From: Thinopyrum elongatum
Taxonomy: Eukaryota; Streptophyta; Magnoliopsida; Poales; Poaceae
Direction of reading: 5' to 3'
NCBI GenBank assembly: GCA_011799875.1
Contig: CM022297.1
Coordinates: 69,204,663 to 69,268,662, forward strand
Length of the DNA stretch: 64,000 nucleotides
In this document: one piece after another, positions 34,796 through 46,634 of the stretch
Position numbering within the stretch: the stretch's first letter is position 1
Layout: each line of letters opens with the position of its first letter
Position numbers and translations under genes: made by a program
The notes under the pieces: model-generated
Told to the model about the DNA's origin: nothing
Databases searched by the model: none
The model's input: only the letters and a program-made list of their open reading frames with translations

Positions 34796-37709
34796 CAGTT
34801 CTTTGTTTTGTTAGAGGAATCGCAAAAGGCTTCTTTAGTATTGCTACACATGAAACTACTTCTTTCTCTAGCATGTTTTGACTTTTCTCTTTGTCTCCAT
34901 GTGATTTTCATCTTTGTAAAACAGTGAACATCAAGATGCTGGTATTTGAGGTGGCGCGCCACATTGGCATCGGTGATTCATATATTCTAGAGCATGGCCG
35001 GTAGTGACATCTCTGCTACTCTAATGGTGTTCTTCATGGTAAATATACAGGTTCATTGGTCCACATAAGTACTTCATAATAGAGGTTCCAGAACTTGTGG
35101 GTGATGACGTCTGGGCAAGGGCACAAGATGCTAATTCATCTGAATCATTTGACTCAATAAAGAGAAGCAATTAATGCAAGAAAAAAAGTAACAGACCTCC
35201 AAATGTTCATATCTCCTTTCCTTCCTTAGCATGTTTCTTACTTTTTGATTAATTATTGTAGGCTCATAAGAGGAATGGTCTAGACAGTGGATGCTCAATG
35301 ATTCTGTAGTTGAATCAAGCAAATTCAGTTGAAGAAATTGAGGAGTTTGTAATAATTTTACGCAGGTGACTGTATTCCCTTTCTCGTGTTACATTATAAT
35401 TATGGTTTTTTATCTGGCATCTTATCTTAAAACTATTCCGATGTTTTAGATCATGACTCATGGGGAAAGATAATACTATGGAACATGGAACATGAGACCA
35501 TGTTTTTGAATGAAATGGAGCTTTTTTCATTGAAGAGATTAATTAAATGAAAGCCCAAAGGAAGCAAGTGTGTTCCAATATGGGCACAATGGCTGAAACC
35601 AGGGAAGCATTCCATGAAAAGGGTCACATTGACGATCACAGTGTTATTTTAGAAGCGACATCTTGTTATTTTCTGTTTGAATTTCATCAAGTTTCATACT
35701 GATCCATCTTCTGTTTTCTAGATTTTGAAGAAGGAAGCCGGTTTACTTTTCAAAAATCTGGAATCCCTTGATGAGAACAGATGAATGATTTAAAAGTCTT
35801 GTGAGGATGAGAAAGCATTTCGGGTAAAATGAAATGATGAATCGTATGCTGCTAATGGAATATGTCAACAGGCCTATGAGAATTGGATTGAGCTGAGAGT
35901 GGAACCAGGTAAAAAAGGTAAGGAACTTCTTCTATTCAAGGATGCTTGTAGTGTTCATTCTGTAGTGCAATGTTTTAATGCTAAATAAAAAGGGCCGACA
36001 TGGTGTTATTAAATTATTATTTCCCAAGTTTTACACCATCCATAAATCGGAGATTTATTGTCGGGTTAGAAAATGAGAAAGCGCAAATACTAAATAAGCC
36101 GGAGTGAGAACCTATGTAGTATTAGTTCCAGGACTGATTACGCTGATTAATAGATTGACTTTATGTTTTTTACCCTAAAAACAGTAAGGCATGACCGTAC
36201 TATATTTTTTATTGCATCAAGAAAACAAAAGAATTATACGAAATAGATAAAAAGTCCAGTTCTTTGTTTTGTTAGAGGCAAACCGCAAAAGGCTTCTTTA
36301 GTATTGCTACACGTGAAACTACTTCTTTCTCTAGCATGTTTTGACTTTTTTTTGTCTCCATATGATTTTCATCTCTGTAAAACAGGGAACATCAAGATGT
36401 CGCTAGCCGATGCGTAGTTGACGCACAACATGATACCATAGGTGTTTGAGGTGGCGCGCCACATTGGCATCGGCGATTCATATATTCTAGGGCATGGCCG
36501 GTAGTGACATCTCTGCTACTCTAATGGTGTTCTACATGGTAAATAAAGGTTCCAGAACTTGTGGGTGATGACGTCTGGGCAAGGGCACAAGATGCCAATT
36601 CATCTGAATCATTTGACTCAATAAAGAGACGCAATTAATGCAAGAAAAAATAACAAACCTCCAAATGTTCTTATCTCCCTTTCCTTCCTTAGCATGTTTC
36701 TTACTTTTGGATTAATTATTGTAGGCTCATAAGAGGAATGGTTTAGACACTAGATGCTCAATGATTCTGTAGTTGAATCAAGTAAATTCAGATGAAAAAA
36801 TTGAGGAGTTTGTAATAATTTTGCGCAGGTGACTGTATTCCCTTTCTTGTGTTACATTATTATATGGTTTTTCATCTTGCATCTTATATTAAAACTATTC
36901 CGATATTTTAGATCATGACTCGTGAGGGAAGATAATACTATGGAACATGGAACATGAGACCATTTTATTGAACGAAGAGTAGCTTTTTTCATTGAAGAGT
37001 TTAATGAAATGAAAGCCCAAAGGAAGCAAGTCTGTTACAATATGGGCACAATGGCTGAAACCAGTGAATCATTCCATCAAAAGGGTCACATTAACGATCG
37101 CGATGTTATTTTAGAAGCGACATCTTGTTATTTTCTATTTGATTTTCATCAAGCTTCATACTGACGCCCATCTTCTCTTTTCTAGATTTTGAAGAAGGAA
37201 GCCGGTTTACTAACATCTGGAATCCCTTGATGAGAACAGATGAATGATTTAAAAATCTTGTGAGGATGAGAAAGCATTTCTGCAAAAATGAAATGATGAA
37301 TTGTACGCTGCTAATGGAATATTTTGACAGGCCTATGAGAATTGGATCGAGTTGAGAGCGGAATCAGGTAAAAAGGTAAGAAACTTCTTGTATTCAAGGG
37401 GCGCTTGTAGTGTTCATTCTGTAGTGCAATGTTTTAATGCTAAATAAATAAGGCCGACATGGTGTTATTAAATTATTATTTCCCAAGTTTTACACCATCC
37501 AAAAATCGGAGACTTATTGTCGGGTTAGAAAATGAGAAAGCGCAAATACTAAATAAGCCGGACTGAGAACCTATGTAGTATTAGTTCCAAACATGACTGA
37601 TTACGCTGATTAATAGATTGACTTTATGTTTTTTTACCCTAAAAACAATAAGGCATGACCCTACTATATTTTTTATTGCATCAAGAAAACAAAAGAATTA
37701 AACGAAATA
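34796..37709 (+). repeat. 1.46-kb tandem duplication inside Hel2
   Basis: The unit 34796-36256 is repeated at 36257-37709 (offset about 1461 bases) with scattered substitutions. The second copy gained about 30 bases near 36408-36440 and lost the segment equivalent to 35045-35082, including a splice acceptor. A shorter direct repeat of AAAAGGCTTCTTTAGTATTG precedes the first copy near 34710. Confidence 0.88.
35052..35174 (+). pseudogene. Captured exon of an unidentified gene
   Basis: After a TATACAG acceptor at 35050 an open frame gives FIGPHKYFIIEVPELVGDDV and continues WARAQDANSSESFDSIKRSN to a stop. Its amino-acid composition is like real protein. A nearby upstream piece reads VFEVARHIGIGDSYILEHG. 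Further exon-like pieces follow at about 35263-35366 (AHKRNGLDSG ... SVEEIEEFVIILRR, with one stop) and 35872-35920 (AYENWIELRVEPGKK). They alternate with AT-rich intron-like DNA. Together they look like several exons of one cellular gene carried by the Helitron and then duplicated. I do not recognise the gene. Confidence 0.45.
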
Positions 37710-38248
37710 AATATTTATTTAGTGTCATGATTTCATAAGTGTATGAACTGTGCAACCTGTCCTGCTATCTATCACGATGTGGGGAAGCCTGACCATGTTT
37801 CGGCATTGCTGACAAAGGATATTTATATTTACAAAGAGTCGTGATGAGTGGAAGCAGCAGCACGGCCACCGACTTCCTCGTCTGCTTCCCACTGCATGCG
37901 CACCTGCCCTGATGCAGCCCAAGACATCTGTAGCCCGTCGCGCGACCAGTTGATTGGGAAGCCTGACGATGGGGTTTGGATGTGTCTACCGTGCATAAAA
38001 GGCTAATGGTGATCAAAAGGATCGGTGGTAGTAAGGTGCATGCCGTGCTGGCTGATGCTAGCACACATTTTATTTATTGACTCTTAATTAATTTATTTCC
38101 CGACAGATATCTCTGATACGATTGAAAATAATTTTGTCCAGTTTGTAGTCCAATATGTTTCTGCACAAAGACAAGTAATTTTTTAGGTAAAACATCATGC
38201 ATTATAATTTAAATAGCAATATGATTTATTTGGTACTTCATGATATTA
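37710..38248. other. Hel2 interior, no gene recognised
   Basis: Follows the tandem duplication. Minus-strand frames of 65-99 codons at 37725-38064 show no domain; the GC content suggests another small captured piece. Confidence 0.35.
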
Positions 38249-39263
38249 TCTCTACCATTAAAGGGGAGTCTGTAGTTCGTTTCGTTCATTAGCACTAAGA
38301 TAGGAGTGTGGTTGCCGCCCTTGTCCCTTGCTGCTGCCTGCCACGATGGCGTCGATCACTGGCTCACTTAAAACACGAGTTAGCGGATTTGCTCCAAAGA
38401 ATGAGGGTTGAGAGTGAGCGGGATGGGGTTGGGATTGGTATGTTCAGTTACGGCTATCTGGGCAAAATAATTTCCCTACTTTAAAAAATGTGGCAAATTG
38501 CATTTCAATAGAGATGGCTTTGCAGCAAATTGCATGAGCGAGCTCTTCTATTTTTGCATCAAGTCGTACAATTTTTTAGTTAGGATAGAAGGGTAAATGC
38601 ATTGACTGGTTCGTTCAAGATTGAATATTGGACACAGTGGCATATCAGTTGCATGCCCATTAAAGGACAACATATTTTGTTTCGTGATAATGCACGACAT
38701 TCAACTATTTATATTGCAACATGACAATGGTTCAGGTGACATCAGATCTGCCTTCTTGGCTTGGGGGCGTCACGGGCAGCGCATGTCTCGTCTTCCTTGA
38801 TGGCGGTGGTGGATCGACACGAACATTGGGTAAGGGGATCAGGGCGGACAGTGGGCAGGTTGGCAGGGGACTCCTCTTTGGCGGTCCGCGGGAAAGTCTG
38901 ATGTGAAGGGGAGAGGGCACCATGGTGAAGGTGTTGATTTAAAAGGAAAAGGCTCCAGCAAGAAACGTCCCACTACGACAGGAAACGAGTGGGAAGAGAA
39001 GGGTCCACTAGGAAAAGGGAAGGGTGCATCCTGGGCTGATGTTTTTTGGGGACCGCGTGTTGGAGATAACATGTCGAATAGTCTGGACAAACCATGTTTA
39101 TCCCCCAGACTGCCCAGACGAACCTCACTCGAGGACCATTTGATGTCCGAACATGCCAGACGTATGAGGAAAAAATGAGTTTTGATCTTAGAGATGACCT
39201 AATCATTTATTCGATTTATTTATATGCATTCTAGCCCGTAGCAATGCACGGGCATTCTACTAG
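38249..39263 (+). mobile_element. Hel3: short Helitron, plus strand
   Basis: The 5' end A|TCTCTACCATTAAAGGGGAG at 38249 resembles wheat Helitron starts. The 3' end has the hairpin GCCCGT (39234-39239) with ACGGGC (39248-39253), a 6-base spacer and CTAG at 39260-39263, followed by T. The length is 1015 bp with no helicase. The interior has a GC-rich part (38720-39180) without an identifiable product. Confidence 0.6.
39231..39263 (+). other. Plus-strand Helitron 3' terminus
   Basis: Hairpin, short spacer and terminal CTAG followed by T. It serves Hel3 and possibly Hel2. Confidence 0.75.
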
Positions 39264-39606
39264 TAACGGGAGTAATGAAGGGCAATGGCCATGTAGGAAA
39301 GGAAGTGTTTTTTTAGATGAGAAAAGGAGGGATTTGTTTTGACGTGGAAAGGAAGGAATTGATATAGACATTTTTTATATCGGAATTGATATATACTTAA
39401 CTCGTGTGTTTTAGAATGGTACAGGTAAATAAAAAACGACGGGGTATGTAATGGCAATGGAGGGTAATTTTTCTTTACTTAAATCAGACGGTTATATATG
39501 TTTAATCTATCAAATTAACGGTCTGATGTTTCTAATTATTGTCGGAATTTTGAGCTATTTCTCTTTTTTGTGGTTATCCCGTTAAGTACTTTTTATATAT
39601 AATAGA
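39264..39606 (-). other. Hel1 5' terminal region
   Basis: AT-rich sequence reading toward the C1 LTR and ending with the rc of TCTATTATATATAAAAAGTA at 39606. No gene. Confidence 0.7.
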
Positions 39607-39845
39607 TGATGTGATTCCGTTATCAAGTGACAACACATGTCCATGGTTAGGAAACCTTAACCATCTTTTGATCAACGAGCTAGTCTAGTAGAGGCTCACT
39701 AGGAACACAGTATTTGTTTATGTATCCACACATGTATTTAAGTTTGCAGCCAATACTACTTTAGCATGAATAATAAACCTTTATCATGATTAAGGAAATA
39801 TAATAATAACCACTTTATTATTGCCTCTAGGGCGCATTTCCAACA
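39607..39845 (-). repeat. C1 3' LTR, piece 4 (proximal end)
   Basis: The start of the LTR in element orientation: TGTTGGAAATGCGCCCTAG, then AGGCAATAATAAAG. It is followed by the C1 polypurine tract. Confidence 0.9.
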
Positions 39846-39858
39846 GCCTCCCACTTGC
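39846..39858 (-). other. C1 polypurine tract
   Basis: Minus strand GCAAGTGGGAGGC directly adjoins the 3' LTR. Confidence 0.82.
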
Positions 39859-39878
39859 ACTAGAGTCAATAATCTAGA

Positions 39879-42616
39879 TTACATAGTAATGAATCTAACA
39901 CCCATGGAGTCTTGGTGATGATCATGTTTTGCCCGCGGAAGAGGTTTAGTCAACGGGTCTGCCACATTCAGATTCATATATACTTTGCAAATTTCTATGT
40001 CTCCATCCTTGATCTTTTCACGAATGGAGTTGAAGCGTCTCTGGATGTGTTTGGTTCTCTTGTGAAACCTGGATTCCTTCGCTAAAGAAATTGCTCCAGT
40101 GTTGTCACAAAATATTGTCATTGGATCCGATGCACTGGGTATTACACCCAGATCGAATATGAACTCCTTCATCCAGACTCCTTCATGCGCTGCTTCCGAA
40201 GCAGCTATGTACTCCGCTTCACACGAAGATCCCGCCACGATGCTCTGCTTGGAACTGCACCAACTGACAGCTCCACCATTCAATATAAATACGTATCCGG
40301 TTTGTGACTTAGAGTCATCCGGATCTGTGTCGAAGCTAGCATTGACGTAACCCTTTACGACGAGCTCTTCGTCACCTCCATAAACGAGAAACACATCCTT
40401 GGTCCTTTTCAGGTACTTCAGGATATTCTTGACCGCTATCCAGTGATCCACTCCTGGATTACTTTGGTACCTCCCCGCCAAACTTATGGCAAGGCACACA
40501 TCAGGTCTGGTACACAACATGTCATACATAATAAAACCTATGGCTGAGGCATAGGGAATGACTTTCATTTTCTCTCTATCTTCTGCCGTGGTCGGACTTT
40601 GAGTCTGACTCAATTTCACACCTTGCAACACATGCAAGAACCCTTTCTTTGACTGATCCATTTTGAACTTCTTCAGAACTTTGTCAAGGTATGTGCTTTG
40701 TGAAAGTCCTAGTAAGCGTCTCGATCTATCCCTATAGATCTTGATGCCCAATATATAAGCAGCTTCACCGAGGTCTTTCATTGAAAAACTCTTATCCAAA
40801 TATCCTTTTATGCTATCCAGAAATTCTATATCATTTCCAATCAGTAATATGTCATCCACATATAATATCAGAAATGCTACAAGCTCCCACTCACTTTCTT
40901 GTAAATACAGGCTTCACCATAAGTCTGTATAAAACCATATGCTTTGATAACCTCATCAAAGCGTATATTCCAACTCCGAGATGCTTGCACCAGTCCATAG
41001 ATGGATCGCTGGAGCTTGCATACTTTGTTAGCACCTTTAGCATCGACAAAACCTTCTGGTTGCATCATATACAACTCTTCTTTAAGAATTCGTTAAGGAA
41101 TGCAGTTTTGATGTCCATTTGCCAGATTTCATAATCATAAAATGCGGCAATTGCTAACATGATTCGGATAGACTTAAGCATCGCTACGAGTGAGAAAGTC
41201 TTATCGTAGTCAACCCCTTGAACTTGTCGAAAATCTTTCGCGACAAGTCAAGCTTTGTAGACAGTGATATTACCATCAGCGTCTGTCTTCCTCTTGAAGA
41301 TCCATTTATTCTCAATGGCTTGCCGATCATCGGGCAAGTCCACCAAAGTCCACACTTTGTTTTCATACATGGATCCTATCTCAGATTTCATGGCCTCAAG
41401 CCATTTATCAGAATCTGGGCTCATCATAGCTTCTTCATAGTTCGTAGGTTCGCCATTGTCTAACAACATAACTTCTAGGACATGATTACCATACCACTCT
41501 GGTGCAGTACGTGTTCTGGCCGACCTACGAGGTTCAGTAGTAACTTGATCTGAAGTTTTATGATCATCATCATTAGCTTCCTCTCTAGTTGGTGTAGGCA
41601 TCACAAGAACGGTTTTCTCTGATGTGCTACTTTCCAATTCGAGAAAAGGTACAATTACCTCATCAAGTTCTACTTTCCTCCCACTCACTTCTTTCGAGAG
41701 AAACTCCTTCTCTAGAAATGACCCATTCTTAGCAACAAAGATCTTGCCTTCGGATCTGTGGTAGAAGGTGTACCCAATAGTTTCTTTAGGGTATCCTATG
41801 AAGACGCACTTCTCCGAGTTGGGTTCAAGCTTATCAGGCTGAAGCCTTTTGACATAAGCGTCGCATCCCCAAACTTTAAGAAACGATAGTTTAGGTTTCT
41901 TGCCAAACCATAGTTCATACGGTGTCGTCTCAACGGATTTAGACGGTGCCCTATTTAACGTGAATGTGGCTGTCTCTAATGCATAACCCCAAAACGATAA
42001 AGGCAAATCGGTAAGAGACATCATAGAATGCACCATATCTAATAAAGTATGGTTACGACATTCGGACACACCATTACGCTGTGGTGTTCCAGGTGGCGTG
42101 AGTTGTGAAACAATTCCACATTGTCTTAAATGAAGGCCAAACTCGTAACTCAAATATTTGCCTCCGTGATCAGATCATAGAAACTTTATTTTCTTGTTAC
42201 GATGATTCTCCACTTCACTCTGAAATTCTTTGAACTTTTCAAATGATTCAGAGTTGTGTTTCATCAAGTAGATATACCCATACCTACTCAAATAATCTGT
42301 GAAGGTCAGAAAATAATGATACCCGCCGCGTGCCTCAATACTCATCGGACCGCATACATCAGTATGTATTATTTCCAATAAGTCATTAGCTCGCTCCATT
42401 GTTCTGGAGAACGGAGTTTTACTCATCTTACCCATGAGGCATGGTTTGCAAGTATCAAATGATTCATAATCAAGTGATTCCAAAAGTCCATCTGTATGGA
42501 GTTTCTTCATGCGCTTTACACCAATATGACCTAAACGGCAGTGCCACATGTATGTTGCACTATCATTATCAACTTTACATCTTTTGGCATCAATATTATG
42601 AATATGTGTATCACTA
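39879..42616 (-). pseudogene. C1 pol (integrase-RT-RNase H), truncated by G2 and frameshifted
   Basis: Reading from 42616 down: the integrase zinc region (HCRLGHIGVKRM, C..C near CKPCLMGKM), then HTDVCGP and GVSECRNHT of the catalytic core, the RT region (MMQPEGF, SIYGLVQASRSWNIRFDE), YVDD near 40855, and RNase H (SCEAEYIAASEA, FCDNTGAI). Breaks: a TGA at about 42175 where related proteins have arginine; a frameshift between 41248 and 41074 and another just upstream of YVDD near 40870. The start of pol and gag are cut off by G2 at 42617 and should lie beyond the window. It is more decayed than C2, in keeping with C1 being the older element. Confidence 0.92.
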
Positions 42617-44022
42617 TGATAACCCACAAGTATAGGGGATCGCAACAGTTTTCGAGGGTAGAGTATTCAACCCAAATTTATTGATTCGACACAAGGGGAG
42701 CCAAAGAATATTCTCAAGTATTAGCAGCTGAGTTGTCAATTCAACCACACCTGAAATACTTAATATCTGCAGCAAAGTGTTTAGTAGCAAAGTAATATGG
42801 AAGTAACGATAACGGTGGCAAAAGTAACGGTAGCAGTTTTGTAGTGATTGTAACAATAATAGCAACGAAAGTAACTTAGCAAAGATCAATATGTGAAAAG
42901 CTCATAGGCAATGGATCGGCAATGATAATTGTGTCGGATGATATTCATCATGTAGCAGTTATAACCTAGGGTGACAAGAACTAGCTCCAATTCATCAATA
43001 TAATGTAGGCATGTATTCCGAATATAGTCATACATGCTTATGGAAAAGAACTTGCATGACATCTTTTATCCTACCCTCCCGTGGCAGCGGGGTCCTAATG
43101 GAAACTAAGGGATATTAAGGCCTCCTTTTAATAGAGAACCGGACCAAAGCATTAGCACTTAGTGAATACATGAACTCCTCAAACTACGGTAATCACCAGA
43201 AAGAATCCCAATTATTGCCACCTTGGGGTATGCGGATCATAACTCATAATAGGTGTCTACAACTTGCAAGATAGGATCAAGAACACAAATATATTCATGA
43301 AAACATAATAGGTTCAGATCTAAAATCATGGCACTCGGACCCTAGTGACAAGCATTAAGCATAGCAAAGTCATAGCAACATCAATCTCAGAACATAGTGG
43401 ATACTAGGGATCAAACCCTAACAACACTAACTCGATTACATGATAAATCTCATCCAACCCATCACCATCCAGCAAGCCTACGATGGAATTACTCACGAAC
43501 GGTGGTGAGAATCATGAAATTGGTGATGGAGGAAGGTTGGTGATGATGATGGCGATGAATCCCCCTCTCCGGAGCCCCGAACGGACTCTAGATCAGCCCT
43601 CCCGATGATGAACAGGAGGCGGCGGCGGCTCCGTATCGTAAAACGTGATGAATCCTTCTCTCTGATTTTTTTCTCTCCGGATGTGAATATATAGAGTTGG
43701 AGTTAGGGTCGGAGGAGCTCCAAGGGGCCCACAAGCCACCATGGTGCGCCCCGGGGGGGGGGGGGGGCGCCCCCTAGGCTTGTGGCCAATGGGTGGACCC
43801 CCTTTGGTTGATTCTTTTGCCAATATTTTTTATATATTCTAGAAATATTCTTCGTAAATTTTTAGGTCAATCCGAGAACTTTTATTTCTGCACAAAAATA
43901 ACACCATGGCAATTCTGCTGAAAATAGCATCAGTCCGGGTTAGTTCCATTCAAATCATGCAAATTAGAGTCCAAAACAAGGGCAAAAGAGTTTGGAAAAG
44001 TAGATACGATGGAGACGTATCA
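42617..44022 (-). repeat. G2 3' LTR
   Basis: 1406 bp. In element orientation it starts TGATACGTCTCC and ends GGGTTATCA, like G1. TATATA lies on the minus strand at 43688-43693. The GC-rich block contains a run of 15 G (43753-43767). It retains the degenerate triplet repeats near 42780-42890. Confidence 0.92.
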
Positions 44023-44038
44023 ACTCCCCCAAGCTTAA
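44023..44038 (-). other. G2 polypurine tract
   Basis: Minus strand TTAAGCTTGGGGGAGT, identical to that of G1. Confidence 0.85.
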
Positions 44039-45074
44039 CCCATTGCTTGTCCTCAAGCAATTCAGTTGACAAACTGAAAGTGACAAGGAAAAACTTTTAC
44101 AAACTCTGTTTGATCTTGTTGTTGCAAATATGTATAGCCAGCATTCAAGTTTTCAGCAAAGATTATAAACTAACCATATTCACAATAACATTTAGGTCTC
44201 ATATTCACTCATATCAATGGCATAATCAACTAGCGAGCAATAATAATAAATCTCGGATGACAACACTTTCTCAAAACAATCATGATATGATATAACAAAA
44301 TTGTATCTCGCTAGCCCTTTCTGAGACTGCAAAACATAAATGCAGAGCACCCCTGAAGATCAAGGACTGACTAGACATTATAATTCATGGCAAAAGAGAT
44401 CCAGTCACAGTCATACTCAATATCAATTAATAACAACGTATACAAATGACGGTGGTGCTCTCTAACTGGTGCTTTTTATAAGAGGATGATGACTCAGCAA
44501 TAAAAGTAAATAGATAGGCCCTTCGCAGAGGGAAGCAGGGATTTGCAGAGATGCCAGAGCTCGAGCTTTTGAAACAGAGATGAATATAATTTTGAGCGGT
44601 ATGCTTTCGTTGTCAAAATAACAACCAAGAGATCTCACTATCTTCCATGCTAGATACATTATAGGTGGTTCCCAAACAGAATGGTAAAGTTTTTACTCCC
44701 CCTCCACCTACAAACACATTCCATGGCTGGTCCGAAACAATGGGTACCGTCTATACCAACAACAGTCCTAGGGGAGTTTTGTTTGAAGTTAAATTTTGAT
44801 TTGATTTCGAGCATGGAACTGGGCATCCCGAATACCAGCCACTTTCTCGTGAATGACAAGTGAATCAAATCTCATCATGAGAATAACCCACCTAGCATGG
44901 AAGATACTCACAGCCCCCAGCCGCTACATGAGCGATTCGGGCATACAAAACAGATTATTATTTGAAGGTTTAGAGTTTGGCACATGCAAATTTACTTGGA
45001 ACAGCAGGTAAATGCCGCATATAGGTAGGTATGGTGGACTCATATGGAACAACTTTGGGTTTATGGAAGTGGAT
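44039..45074 (-). other. G2 3' non-coding domain, first part
   Basis: Homologous to the G1 region before its 3' LTR. Plus-strand frames here, up to 129 codons, are accidental. It ends at the target duplication TGGAT (45070-45074) of G3. Confidence 0.8.
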
Positions 45075-46617
45075 TGATGTCTACTACGCAACTTTATTCT
45101 TGTAGACTCGTGTTGGGCCTCCAAGCGCAGAGTTTTGTAGGACAGTAGCAATTTTCCCTCAAGCGGATGACCTAAGATTTATCAATCCGTGGGAGGCGTA
45201 GGATGAAGATGGTCTCTCTCAAACAACCCTGCAACCAAATAACAAAAAGTCTCTTGTGTCCCCAACACACCCAATACAATGGCAAATTGTATAGGTGCAC
45301 TAGTTCGGCGAAGAGATGGTGATAAAAGTGTAATATGGATGGTAGAAATATATTTTTATAATCTGAATAAATAAAAACAGCAAGGTAGCAAGTGACAAAA
45401 GTAAGCACAAACGGTATTGCAATGCTTGAAAACAAGGCCTAGGGTCCGTACTTTCACTAGTGCAATCTCTCAACAATGCTAATATAATTGGATCATATAA
45501 CCATCCCTCAACGTGTGATGAAGAATCACTCCAAAGTTCCTATCTAGCGGAGAACATAAGAATAAATTGTTTGTAGGGTACGAAACCACCTCAAAGCTAT
45601 TCTTTCCGATCGATCTATCCAAGAGTTCGTACTAAAATAACACCAAAGCAAATTCAGATTCGTAATGCTCAATCCAACACAAAGAACCTCAAAGAGTGCC
45701 CCAAGATTTCTACCAGAGAAACAAAGACAAGAATGTGCATCAACCCCTATGCATAGATTACCCCAATGTCACCTCGGGAATCCGCGAGTTGAGTGCCAAA
45801 ACATATATCAAGTGAATCAATATAATACCCCATTGTGACCACGGGTATTCGTATGCAAGACATATATCAAGTGCTCTCAAATCCATAAAAGTATTCAATC
45901 CGATAAAACGAAATCTCAAAGTAAAACTCAATTTATCACAACAAGATAGAGAGGGGAAAACACCATATGATCCGACTATATTAACAAAGCCCGCGATACA
46001 TCAAGATTGTGCATCTCAAGAACACGAGAGAGAGAGAGATTAAACACATAGCTACTGGTACAAACCCTCAGCCCCGAGGGTGGACTACTCCCTCCTCATC
46101 ATGGTGGCCGCCGGGATGATGAAGATGGCCATCGGTGATGATTTCCCCCTCCGGCAGGGTGCCGGAATGGGGTCTAGATTGGATCTCGTGGATACAGAGC
46201 CTTGCGGCGGCGGAACTTCTGATCTAGGGATACCCCGAGGGTTTTTGGAATATTTGAGAATTTATAGGGCGAAGAGGTGGTGCGGGAGGCCACCGAGGTG
46301 GGCACAACCCACCGGGGCGCGCCCTGGTGGGTTGTGCCCCCCTCGGGGCACTCCCCAGGTGCTGCTCTGGCCCATTGGATGTCTTCTGGTCCATAAAAAA
46401 TCCACAAAAAGTTTCGCGGTGTTTGGACTCCGATTGATAATGATTTCCTGCGATGTAAAAAACAAGCAAAAAACAGCAACTGGCACTGGGCACTAAGTCA
46501 ATAGGTTAGTCCCAAAAAATGATATAAATTTGCTATAAAATGATTGTCAAACATCCAAGAATGATAATATAAGAGCATGAATACTTCATAAATTATAGAT
46601 ACGTTGGAGACGTATCA
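45075..46617 (-). repeat. G3 3' LTR
   Basis: In element orientation it starts TGATACGTCTCCAACGTATC and ends GTAGTAGACATCA. TATAAA reads on the minus strand at 46261-46266, next to the GC-rich block (46295-46365). A (GA)n run lies at 46026-46040. The other LTR lacks about 60 bases near 51180 relative to this copy. Confidence 0.92.
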
Positions 46618-46634
46618 GCATCCCCAAGCTTAAT
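46618..46634 (-). other. G3 polypurine tract
   Basis: Minus strand AATTAAGCTTGGGGATGC, ending at the 3' LTR. Same motif as G4 and G5. Confidence 0.83.

Larger units (their letters stand above)
32565..39263 (+). mobile_element. Hel2: plus-strand Helitron 5' end, extent uncertain
   Basis: A|TCTCTACTCTTAATTAGCAG at 32565 has the form of a Helitron 5' terminus and marks a sharp change of composition. The only plus-strand 3' terminus downstream is at 39263, which may instead belong to Hel3. So Hel2 either ends at 39263 with Hel3 as an alternative start, or it has lost its own end. It holds the captured membrane-protein pieces, the SINE and a 1.46-kb tandem duplication. Confidence 0.5.
28580..39606 (-). 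mobile_element. Hel1: Helitron, minus strand
   Basis: In element orientation it starts TCTATTATATATAAAAAGTA (39606 downward) and ends with a GC hairpin followed by CTAG (28583-28580). The flanks are A and T, and there is no target duplication. Removing it restores a continuous C1 LTR (CTTCTAA|TGATGTG). These are the three diagnostic Helitron features. No RepHel (replication-helicase) frame is visible, so it is non-autonomous. It contains plus-strand Helitron ends and captured gene fragments. Confidence 0.85.

Noticed and set aside
28580..39270. Mutator-like element with inverted GC-rich ends
   Set aside because: The ends look inverted only because each is a Helitron 3' hairpin in opposite orientation; no target duplication flanks them, and the TC start and A|T insertion fit Helitron.
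46080..46496. 138-codon plus-strand frame
   Set aside because: Antisense to the G3 LTR; the open frame results from the GC-rich promoter block.
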